Below, piece after piece: positions 40,426 through 47,725 of a stretch of DNA of 56,181 nucleotides. Each line of letters begins with the position of its first letter. The first letter of the stretch is position 1. The DNA is from Bacteroidales bacterium UBA1180 (lineage in GTDB: Bacteria; Bacteroidota; Bacteroidia; Bacteroidales; Paludibacteraceae): the NCBI GenBank assembly GCA_002310195.1, contig DBYS01000006.1, positions 40,955-97,135 of the forward strand, read 5' to 3'. Both the position numbers and the translations under genes were made by a program. The notes under the pieces were generated by a model that was not told where the DNA came from, did not search any database, and saw only the letters and a list, made by a program, of their open reading frames with translations.

Positions 40426-41628
40426 ATGGCCGACTTAAAGCAGTTCGTTGCTGCCCATCAGGACTATGATGTGGCGCTGTTGGCGCTGCAGAGGGAACGC
40501 TATCCGATGCTCTCGGATAGCGATTTCCGTTTTTGTGTGCAGCAGATCGACGGCCGGCAGCGTACGAAAGACAAGTTGCCGACGTTTGCCGCTATCGACA
40601 GCTGGCTGTATCCGCCGCGCCTTAACCTCGAGCAATGCAGCAGCGAACGCACGGCACGCTACAAAACCTCGCTGCTAACCGCTAATCCACTAACCGCTAG
40701 TCCCCTCACCCTTATCGATGCCACCGGCGGTTACGGCGTTGATACGTTCTTTATGAGCGAGGCGGCAGATGAAACGCATTACTTCGAGCAGAACACCGAA
40801 CTTGCTGCCATCGCCGAGCATAACTTCTGCCTGGCCGGCAAAGCCATCCATTGCCATCCTGAGCCGTTCGATTTGGCGCAACTCCGGCATCTGACAGCTG
40901 ATAACCAACGACCAACGGTTCTGTACCTGGACCCCGCTCGCCGTGACAGCCATGGCGGCAAGGTTTTCCGATTGGAGGACTGCACACCGAATGTAGTAGA
41001 TATCGTTCGCTCTGTGCGTGAGATGGCGCGTGTGCGCGTGCTGCTCAAGCTGTCGCCGATGCTCGATTACCACCAGGCTATAGTGCAACTCGGCGGCAAT
41101 TGGGATGTGTATGTGGTGAGCGTGAACGGCGAGGTCAAAGAGCTGCTGCTATTGTCCGATGGCACGGGAATGATCCACGCCATAGCCTTGACTGATTCAG
41201 CCGAGCAGGTGTTCGCCTTTATGCCGGAAGAAGAGAGCAGTGCCGAAGTGCAGTATATAGTAGCTGATGCGCCGTTGGCAGGAATGTATGTATATGAGCC
41301 CGATGCAGCTTTGTTGAAAGCCGGTGCGTTCCGGCTCATCAGCAGCCGTTACGGTCTTAGGAAGGCTGACAAGAACACACATCTGTATTTCTCCAATATT
41401 TCGCAGAGCGATCTCTCCGGCCGCACATGGCAGGTGCTCGGTGTCTATACGCGCGCAAAAGAGGTAGGGCGTGTGTGCACGCGTGCGAGCGTACTTACGC
41501 GCAACTACGTTCTTCCGGCCGATATCCTACGCAAGCAGCTCCGCCTCAAGGATGGCGGTGACGACTATATAATCGGCTGCCGCATAGCCGACAAGCCATT
41601 GCTTCTCCATTGCCGTCGCATACAATAA
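40426..41628 (+). CDS. Class I SAM-dependent methyltransferase with THUMP-like domain (PG_1098 type)
   Basis: A 400-residue protein. Residues 1-80 are a helical N-terminal part (LPTFAAIDSWLYPPRLNLEQCSSERTARYK). Motif I for SAM binding is LIDATGGYGVDTFFMSEAAD (from about 93), and a D-P-A-R motif (LYLDPARRD) is typical of this Bacteroidota family. The C-terminal third is the THUMP-like/ferredoxin-like part that probably binds RNA. The target is unknown, perhaps tRNA or rRNA. Between the N-terminal part and motif I the DNA contains a repeated CTAACCGCTA word (40677-40705) coding LTANPLTASPLT, which looks like a slippage-made insertion. Confidence 0.83.
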   Translation: MADLKQFVAAHQDYDVALLALQRERYPMLSDSDFRFCVQQIDGRQRTKDKLPTFAAIDSWLYPPRLNLEQCSSERTARYKTSLLTANPLTASPLTLIDATGGYGVDTFFMSEAADETHYFEQNTELAAIAEHNFCLAGKAIHCHPEPFDLAQLRHLTADNQRPTVLYLDPARRDSHGGKVFRLEDCTPNVVDIVRSVREMARVRVLLKLSPMLDYHQAIVQLGGNWDVYVVSVNGEVKELLLLSDGTGMIHAIALTDSAEQVFAFMPEEESSAEVQYIVADAPLAGMYVYEPDAALLKAGAFRLISSRYGLRKADKNTHLYFSNISQSDLSGRTWQVLGVYTRAKEVGRVCTRASVLTRNYVLPADILRKQLRLKDGGDDYIIGCRIADKPLLLHCRRIQ

Positions 41629-41655
41629 GAGGCCGCCAATCAGGCGACCTCTTTT
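41627..41655. terminator. Bidirectional terminator between methyltransferase gene and ppiD
   Basis: AAGAGG-c-CGCC (41627-41637) pairs with GGCG-a-CCTCTT (41643-41653) over AATCA. It is followed by TTTT on the plus strand; on the minus strand the stem starts after the ppiD stop at 41690. Confidence 0.82.
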
Positions 41656-41689
41656 CATGTATCAGCCTACGATGGCCGATAGCATCTGA

Positions 41690-43705
41690 TTACTGGAATA
41701 CCGAGCGGTTATCCACGATCTCGGCGTGCTCCTCCAGGTTGTTGATGAGCTGGTAGGGCAGGGAGTAGCTCGTGCGAGCATTGAGCTGTGCGATCTCGGC
41801 AGCGTAGTCGGCCTCAGCCTCTGCGCGCTGTACGTCACCCGGCACAAGAACGATCACACCCTGGTTGCCTTTGACAGGCTTCGACAGCTCGCCGGCAGCG
41901 GTGGCAAATGCCGTACCGATAGCGGCCGGTTCCAAACCTTCTGTACCGAAACGATAAGCATCCTCAGTGAGTTCGTCGATATGACGCACCTCGGTACCCA
42001 TAGCCTCGGCAACCTCTGCGAGGGTCTTGGCATCAGCGATCTGCTTGCTGATATACTCCGCTTTCTTGCGGTTGACAGCCTCATAGCGCAGTGCAGCCTG
42101 TACATCCTCGAAGGGACGGTACTCGTCGTCATGACAAGCGGTGAGCACAGCTACGATATACTTGTCGCCACACTCAAAGACATCGCTGACCTGACCGTCC
42201 TTAGCCTTGAACGCCCAGCGTACGATAGCACGGCTCGACTTGAGATCGGCAACCTTGTTAGCCATCTTCTGCAAGCCGTTGGCGGTAAGAACCTCCATCT
42301 GTGCCTCCTCGGCAGCAGCGCGGAAAGCTTCCTCGTTCTGGTTGCTAACCACGAACTGGTTGGCCTGGTTGTAGATAGCGGCAAAGGTCTTGCTGCTCGG
42401 CGTAACCTCACGCTCGATGATAGCAAGCTTCACCTTAGGCGTGGCCTTGGTCAGGCCGGTGATCTCGAAGGTGCGATCTTCCATACCGAGAGTAACGGTA
42501 AAGCGGCTACCTACCTTGCCGGCGAATGCGGGCTCGGCGATGTTCTTCTGCAGATCGGTCTCGGCAAACCAGCCAAACTCCTGATCCTGCTCACCTTCCT
42601 TGGTAGCAATACCCTTGAGCTGAACAGAGTCGGGGGTGCTGTAGCCGCAGTCGATCAGACGAGCCATACGGAACGTACGGGTAGTCTCGTCGTAGTTGAG
42701 AGCCATAAAGTCGTTCTTCTTGGCACCCTTGCCAAAGGCAAACTCCTTGTAAGCCTCGGGCACAGCAGCCTCGGAATAGTTGCGACCGTCGTACATAACG
42801 TCGGAGTTGCTGTTAACAACCAGTGCAACCTCGTCGGTGGTGCGGAACTCCTCCTGGATATCCTGCATAGCTTTCTCGGCCATAGCAAAGTCATCGTCAC
42901 TGGGCACGATGGGGAAAGCGATGTATGCGATGTCGCGGTTCGGCGTCTGCTTGTACAGCGGTTTGCGCTCGTCGTAGATCTTGCGGATGTCGCTTGTGCT
43001 GACCTTAACCAGCGAGTCGGCTACGGTGTAGTACGGCTTGATAGCATAATCGACACTGACCTTGGCCTGACGTGCACCGGCAGCGTACTTGGCGTCGAGA
43101 TTGTTGGCTGTGATGAGGTTCTGGATGAGGCTTACGTACTTCTCCTGCTCGGCAGTGAGGCGTACGGCATTCTCCCAGTACATCCAGTAATCCTTGGCTT
43201 GCTTGATGTTTGCCTGCTGCTCAGCATTCTCGGGCTCCATCTCGATGGTGGTGAGGAAGTTAAGCAGGTAGTTGCGGTCGAACTTACCGTCCATACCGGT
43301 GAACATACGGCGCGAAGTGATGAGCTGGTGAGGATTGGCACCGGCGCAAAGCTCATAGAGCTCATCATCCGTTACATCCATACCGATCTTGCTGGCCTGG
43401 TTCTGAAGGGTGTACTTGGCCACCATCATCTGCCAAACCTGATTGCGGATCTGCGCATGCATATCCTCGTCAAAATCGCTGCGACCGGACTCAATCTTAT
43501 AAACCTCAGTCAGTTGCTCTACAGCGTTCTCATACTCGGTGTAGTGAATCTTTTGTCCTTCGATCTCTCCGATATACTCGCGGTTCTTGTTGAAGTACGA
43601 GCTGCTGGAGTTAAGGACGTCTCCCAAAATAAATGCAAGCATAGCCAGACCCACTATCACCAGCAGGAACACGCCATGGTTGCGAATACGTTGTAATGTT
43701 GCCAT
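41690..43705 (-). CDS. ppiD: SurA_N/PpiD-type membrane-anchored peptidylprolyl isomerase
   Basis: A 671-residue periplasmic folding factor anchored by one N-terminal helix (FLLVIVGLAMLAFILGDVL, about 13-31). Residues 40-190 match the SurA N-terminal chaperone domain (KIHYTEYENAVEQL ... IRNQVWQMMVAKYTLQ). The parvulin-like part is in the centre, where conservation is poor, so isomerase activity is not certain. The rest is a long helical/beta chaperone body. It is expressed on its own from the promoter at 43858-43889 and ends at a shared terminator. The leader of about 146 nt contains structured element B. Confidence 0.88.
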   Translation of the reverse strand: MATLQRIRNHGVFLLVIVGLAMLAFILGDVLNSSSSYFNKNREYIGEIEGQKIHYTEYENAVEQLTEVYKIESGRSDFDEDMHAQIRNQVWQMMVAKYTLQNQASKIGMDVTDDELYELCAGANPHQLITSRRMFTGMDGKFDRNYLLNFLTTIEMEPENAEQQANIKQAKDYWMYWENAVRLTAEQEKYVSLIQNLITANNLDAKYAAGARQAKVSVDYAIKPYYTVADSLVKVSTSDIRKIYDERKPLYKQTPNRDIAYIAFPIVPSDDDFAMAEKAMQDIQEEFRTTDEVALVVNSNSDVMYDGRNYSEAAVPEAYKEFAFGKGAKKNDFMALNYDETTRTFRMARLIDCGYSTPDSVQLKGIATKEGEQDQEFGWFAETDLQKNIAEPAFAGKVGSRFTVTLGMEDRTFEITGLTKATPKVKLAIIEREVTPSSKTFAAIYNQANQFVVSNQNEEAFRAAAEEAQMEVLTANGLQKMANKVADLKSSRAIVRWAFKAKDGQVSDVFECGDKYIVAVLTACHDDEYRPFEDVQAALRYEAVNRKKAEYISKQIADAKTLAEVAEAMGTEVRHIDELTEDAYRFGTEGLEPAAIGTAFATAAGELSKPVKGNQGVIVLVPGDVQRAEAEADYAAEIAQLNARTSYSLPYQLINNLEEHAEIVDNRSVFQ

Positions 43706-43745
43706 ATCGTTAATTTAGTTTTATATATTTTTCCACATATATGGA

Positions 43746-43845
43746 GTCCCCGAAAGCTATCGCAGATAGGTTTTGGGGAGAGCGAAGGCACACGTTGCTT
43801 CTATTGCGCATGGCGCAATCAGCGCGACTGTGTTGCCGAACGCGA
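43746..43845. repeat. Structured intergenic element, copy B (ppiD leader)
   Basis: Plus-strand reading: hairpin 2 CCCCGAAA...TTTTGGGG (43748-43778) with CTATC/GATAG inside and a GCA loop. The linker GGGGAGAGCGAAGG follows. Domain 1 pairs GGCA-CAC-GTTGC (43787-43798) with GCGAC-t-GTG-t-TGCC (43824-43837), and the inner hairpin is ATTGCGC/GCGCAAT (43803-43819). The bulges sit at the same places as in copies A and C. It lies between the ppiD ATG and the ppiD promoter. Confidence 0.82.
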
Positions 43846-43857
43846 AAAAAGCGGATG

Positions 43858-43889
43858 CAAAGATACAACTTTTTTTTGACATTTGCAAA
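43858..43889 (-). promoter_or_regulatory. Promoter of ppiD
   Basis: On the leftward strand TTTG (43886-43889), 20-nt spacer, TATCTTTG (43858-43865), initiation zone CATCCGCTTTTTTCG. It lies between gcvT and ppiD and opens directly into element B. Confidence 0.87.
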
Positions 43890-43928
43890 TAAATCGGCAA
43901 TTATTTTCAAAATCGTACAGCCGAGTTG

Positions 43929-44996
43929 TCAGACGATTGCTGCCGGTTGGAGTTTTTCGCGTATCTTGATGTAGATTGTATTACCTTTGTCGGCCTGCGA
44001 TACGATCACGTAACCCATGCCTATACCCACCTTCCGGTCAGGGAGCATGATGCCCGACGTGACGTGTCCGATCTTGTTGCCTTCGGCATCGCAGATGTCA
44101 TAACCATTACGCGGTATAGCCCGCTCAAGACACTCGAAGTGCACGAGTTTGCGCTTCACACCTTCGGCTTTTTGCTTGAGGAGGAACTCCTTGTCGATAA
44201 AGTCTTTGGCGTTGAGCTTGGTGATCCAACCCAGACCTGCTTCCAGCGGCGAGGTGGTGTCGTCGATATCATGGCCGTAGAGGCAGTACCACTTCTCCAG
44301 ACGGAGTGAGTCGCGTGCGCCAAGACCGATAGGTGCTACGCCAAACGGTTTGCCCACCTCGAAGATAGCGTCCCAGATCTGCATGGCGTACTCTTTGGGG
44401 AAGTACAGCTCGAATCCTCCGGCACCGGTGTAGCCGGTGTTGCTGAGTATGACACCCTGTACGCCAGCGAACGACCATTCGCGGAACGAGTAGTAGGGGA
44501 TAGCACTCAGATCGGCATCGGTCAGAAGCTGCAGCATCTCCGTTGCTTTCGGTCCTTGCACAGCGAGCTGGGCGTACTTGTCGGAAGCGTTCTCAAGGCT
44601 GACACCGAAGGTGTTCTGGCGGTTGACCCAATCCCAGTCTTTGTCAATATTCCCTGCATTGACGACCATCAGGTACTTTGTGGTCGAATACTTGTAGATG
44701 ATCAGGTCATCGACTATGCCGCCCTTGCCGTTGGGCATGCAGGTGTACTGCGCCTTGCCGGCATCGAGCTTGCTCACGTCGTTGGTGGTGATGTACTGCA
44801 GAAAATCGAGGGCACGTTCGCCTTTCACCCAGAACTCGCCCATGTGGCTGACGTCAAAAACGCCCACGCCAGTGCGCACGATCATGTGTTCCTGGTTGAT
44901 GCCTGTCGGGTACTGAATAGGCATGTTGAATCCGGCAAACTCAGCCATCTTAGCTCCGAGTGCTATATGCACGTCGGTATAAGGAGTGTTCTTCAT
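43929..44996 (-). CDS. gcvT: Aminomethyltransferase (glycine cleavage T protein)
   Basis: A 355-residue enzyme that transfers the aminomethyl carbon of glycine from H protein to tetrahydrofolate, releasing ammonia. Family features: MAEFAGFNMPIQYPTGI (13-29), VGVFDVSHMGEFWVKG, GIVDDLIIYKY, and SNTGYTGAGGFELYFP; the C-terminal barrel holds GHVTSGIMLPDRKVGIGMGYV. Length is normal. The other gcv genes are not in this window. No glycine riboswitch is visible; the 51-nt gap after pepT holds only a small stem (45020-45036). Confidence 0.96.
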   Translation of the reverse strand: MKNTPYTDVHIALGAKMAEFAGFNMPIQYPTGINQEHMIVRTGVGVFDVSHMGEFWVKGERALDFLQYITTNDVSKLDAGKAQYTCMPNGKGGIVDDLIIYKYSTTKYLMVVNAGNIDKDWDWVNRQNTFGVSLENASDKYAQLAVQGPKATEMLQLLTDADLSAIPYYSFREWSFAGVQGVILSNTGYTGAGGFELYFPKEYAMQIWDAIFEVGKPFGVAPIGLGARDSLRLEKWYCLYGHDIDDTTSPLEAGLGWITKLNAKDFIDKEFLLKQKAEGVKRKLVHFECLERAIPRNGYDICDAEGNKIGHVTSGIMLPDRKVGIGMGYVIVSQADKGNTIYIKIREKLQPAAIV

Positions 44997-45019
44997 ATAA
45001 ATAAATACGAATTATTCTG

Positions 45020-45036
45020 TCCGCCAAGGTGGCGGA
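45020..45036. other. Perfect stem-loop between pepT and gcvT
   Basis: TCCGCCA-AGG-TGGCGGA forms a 7-bp stem with a 3-nt loop. No T-run follows on the leftward (transcribed) strand, so it is more likely an mRNA processing or stabilising hairpin than a terminator. Confidence 0.5.
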
Positions 45037-45047
45037 TACTTTTGTTA

Positions 45048-46259
45048 TTATGCTATTTGGACAATTTTCAAGATTACCTCTATAGCTTTCTGCATCGAGA
45101 GTATTGGCAGGTACTCATAGCGGCTGTGGAAGTTTTCGCCTCCGGCAAAGATGTTCGGGCAGGGCAATCCTTCGAACGACAGCCTTGCTCCGTCCGTGCC
45201 GCCACGTATGGGTTGCACCTTAGGCTTGACACCTACAGCGAGCATAGCCTGCTCAACACGCTCAACGACATGCATCACGGGTTCGATCATCTCGCGCATG
45301 TTGTAGTACTGGTCGCGCAGTACGATCTCCGCCGTACCTTCGCCATACTCTCGGTTGACCTTCCTCACGAGATGCTCGAGTTCGCGTTTGCGGCTCTCGA
45401 AGCGTGCGCGGTCATGGTCACGGATAATGTATGTGAGCGTTGTTTCCTCAACCGTGCCCTGCATGCCGATCAGGTGGTAGAACCCTTCGTAGTTCTGTGT
45501 GTGCTCGGGCGTCTCCCAGCGCGGCAGCATAACGGCGATCTGGAAAGCTATACGCATGGAGTTGACCATCTTATGGTAGGCTTTGCCCGGGTGAACGTTC
45601 ACGCCGTGCACACGTATGGTGCAGGACGCGGCGTTGAAGTTTTCGTACTCCAGTTCGCCTATCGCTCCGCCATCCATCGTGTAGGCAAAGTCCGCACCGA
45701 AACGCTGCACGTCAAAGTGATCGGCACCTTGACCGATCTCCTCATCGGGTGTGAAGCCCACGCGTATCGTACCGTGCTTGATCTCGGGATGCTGAATCAG
45801 GTACTCGCAGGCACTGACAATCTCGCATATACCGGCTTTGTCATCCGCACCGAGCAAGGTCTTGCCGTCGGTAACAATCAGATCTTGGCCAACGTAGCCG
45901 AGCAGCTCGGGGAACTTGGACGTTTCCATCACGATCTGCTCCGCCTCGTTGAGAACGATATCCCGGCCGTCGTAGTTGCTGACTATCCGCGGCTTGATAT
46001 GTTTGCCGCTGGCATCGGGCGCTGTATCCATGTGGGCGATGAAACCAATGGTCGGCTGCCCGTCAACATTGGCGGGTAGGGTAGCCGTGATGTAACCGTT
46101 GGTGTCGAGGCTGACGTCCTGCATGCCGATTTCGCGGAGCTCGTCGGCGAGGTATCGCGCAAACTCCATCTGTCCGGGTGTGGACGGCGTGAGGTGTGTC
46201 TGTTCGTCACTGGTCGTGCAGAACGACACGTATTTCAGAAATCGATCGACTGTATTCAT
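45048..46259 (-). CDS. pepT: Peptidase T (tripeptide aminopeptidase)
   Basis: A 403-residue dinuclear zinc peptidase of family M20 that removes the N-terminal residue of tripeptides in the cytoplasm. Metal and catalytic motifs are GFIAHMDTAPD (72-82, His76 ligand, Asp78), GADDKAGI with the bridging Asp, TPDEEIGQGADHFD with the catalytic Glu pair, and the mature-end His in FAGGENFHSRYEYLP. The dimerisation insert occupies about 200-320. Length is normal (E. coli 408). It belongs to the dnaX-gcvT leftward block. Confidence 0.96.
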   Translation of the reverse strand: MNTVDRFLKYVSFCTTSDEQTHLTPSTPGQMEFARYLADELREIGMQDVSLDTNGYITATLPANVDGQPTIGFIAHMDTAPDASGKHIKPRIVSNYDGRDIVLNEAEQIVMETSKFPELLGYVGQDLIVTDGKTLLGADDKAGICEIVSACEYLIQHPEIKHGTIRVGFTPDEEIGQGADHFDVQRFGADFAYTMDGGAIGELEYENFNAASCTIRVHGVNVHPGKAYHKMVNSMRIAFQIAVMLPRWETPEHTQNYEGFYHLIGMQGTVEETTLTYIIRDHDRARFESRKRELEHLVRKVNREYGEGTAEIVLRDQYYNMREMIEPVMHVVERVEQAMLAVGVKPKVQPIRGGTDGARLSFEGLPCPNIFAGGENFHSRYEYLPILSMQKAIEVILKIVQIA

Positions 46260-46279
46260 CAGATCAGTGAGTGAATGTG

Positions 46280-46816
46280 TTACTTGCCTGAGAACATAGA
46301 CAGGATCGAACCCAGTGCACCGGCGTACTGCGAAGCGGTGTTCGCATAGCTTGCTGCCGTGGCTGCAGTCGATTGAGCCTTGGTCTTGGTTTCCTGAACA
46401 GACTCGTTGCTCTTAACCATATCGACGAGACTGCCGGTTACCGAATCGACATTATCCTGCGTAACCAGGCCGAGCGAACTGCTGATCATCCCTTTGCCGA
46501 AATCCTTGAGATAGGATGTGTCCTTGTAGTTCGATTTCAGTCCTTCGCAGTTGGCAACGAGCGAAACGGTGTTCAGGATGTTCTGCATGTTCTGGTAATC
46601 GAACTTGTTGCCATCGGCTTTGTACTGGTTGTAGAGGTTCAGCAGCGCTGTACCTGCGCCCTGTCCGGCCGAGGCAGCCGTAGTGGTTGCAGTCTGTGCA
46701 GTAGGTGTTGTTGCTGCGGATTGGGTACTTGCAGTGTTGCTGCTCGAACTGTTTTTCATCATTCCGCAACCTGCCATTATCATGGCGGCTGCAAATAAGA
46801 GAAAAAGTTTTTTCAT
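46280..46816 (-). CDS. Lipoprotein of unknown function, Ser/Thr/Ala-rich linker
   Basis: A 178-residue protein. The signal peptide ends in the lipobox MAGC (Cys17). Residues 20-55 are a low-complexity Ser/Thr/Ala/Gln linker (SSSSNTASTQSAATTPTAQ). The following part (LLNLYNQYKADGNKFDYQNMQNILNTVSL) is helical, and the C-terminus is again Ala/Ser/Thr-rich, ending GALGSILSMFSGK. I do not recognise the family. It overlaps the upstream dehydrogenase gene by 4 nt. A role at the envelope is all that can be said. Confidence 0.72.
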   Translation of the reverse strand: MKKLFLLFAAAMIMAGCGMMKNSSSSNTASTQSAATTPTAQTATTTAASAGQGAGTALLNLYNQYKADGNKFDYQNMQNILNTVSLVANCEGLKSNYKDTSYLKDFGKGMISSSLGLVTQDNVDSVTGSLVDMVKSNESVQETKTKAQSTAATAASYANTASQYAGALGSILSMFSGK

Positions 46817-47724
46817 AATACTATATTCATTTTGTTATAATCGTTGTTGATGAATGCGAGGATATTGTCCTCGACATTGTGGCACATGGCTATTCGCCCT
46901 TCCCACGTGCCTGTGCCGGTATGCGGTGAGAGCACGACGTTAGGCAGTGTCAGCAACTCCGGTGATATATGCGGTTCATGCTCATACACATCCATCGCTG
47001 CTCCGGCAATGCTGCCGTTCTGCAGTGCTTCGACCAGAGCCTGCTCGTCGATATGCGCGCCGCGTGCGGTATTAATAAGGTATGCGCTACGCTTCATCGT
47101 CTGCAACTCCTGCCGTCCGATGATGTGATGCACCTCGGGCGTGTAGGGCAGGTTGAGCGATACATAATCGCTATCGCGCAACAAGGTCTGCATATCCGCG
47201 TACCGGGCATCGTACAGCGCCTCAATATCTTCGGGCAACCGGTGACGGTTATGGTAGATGATCCGCATGCCGCTTGCCACGGCGCGCCGCGCCAGCGATT
47301 GGCCTATCCGTCCCAAGCCTATGATCCCCAAGGTCTTGCCATACAGCGAGTGGCTGAGATTGTTCATCACCGCCATCGGCTGGCAGGTGCCGTCGCGCAT
47401 GGTTCGGTCGAACTCCGCTATACGCCGTGCTACGGCAATCATCAGCGCGAACGCCAACTCCGCCGTAGGCTCGATCACCGGTTGCGGAGTGTTCGTTACA
47501 CGTATGCCGCGCACCCGGCAGGTATCCAGATCGATATTGTTGAACCCGACGCCGAAGTTTGTGATCAGTTTGAGGTCAGGTGCCGACGCAATCATCGCCG
47601 CTGTGACAGGCTTGTCGAAGGTGCTGACGAGTATGTCCGCCTCGGGCAGAGGTACATACAACTTGTGCGACTGTAGTCGCGTGAGCCCTTCGGCCGGCAG
47701 TTCGGTGGTAAAAGCGATGCGCAT
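46813..47724 (-). CDS. D-isomer-specific 2-hydroxyacid dehydrogenase
   Basis: From ATG 47724 the protein has 303 residues (the frame is open to 47742, inside the neighbouring gene). It is an NAD(P)H-dependent reductase/dehydrogenase: GKTLGIIGLGRIGQSLARRA holds the GxGxxG motif. The catalytic triad is complete, Arg in NTARGAHIDE, Glu in MDVYEHEP, and His in SPHTGTGT. That is unlike the serA gene at 6109, where Lys replaces His. The sequence is closest in feel to glyoxylate/hydroxypyruvate or D-lactate type enzymes, and its substrate is not determined. Confidence 0.88.
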   Translation of the reverse strand: MRIAFTTELPAEGLTRLQSHKLYVPLPEADILVSTFDKPVTAAMIASAPDLKLITNFGVGFNNIDLDTCRVRGIRVTNTPQPVIEPTAELAFALMIAVARRIAEFDRTMRDGTCQPMAVMNNLSHSLYGKTLGIIGLGRIGQSLARRAVASGMRIIYHNRHRLPEDIEALYDARYADMQTLLRDSDYVSLNLPYTPEVHHIIGRQELQTMKRSAYLINTARGAHIDEQALVEALQNGSIAGAAMDVYEHEPHISPELLTLPNVVLSPHTGTGTWEGRIAMCHNVEDNILAFINNDYNKMNIVL

Positions 47725-47725
47725 C

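Noticed and set aside
41726..43696. 656-codon open frame opposite ppiD, and similar ones at 29431-31011, 44556-46079 and 47258-48589
   Set aside because: All lie antisense to well-supported genes, show no family motif and have odd composition; they are coding shadows.
44997..45047. Possible glycine riboswitch before gcvT
   Set aside because: 51 nt is too short for the aptamer; only a 7-bp stem is present.
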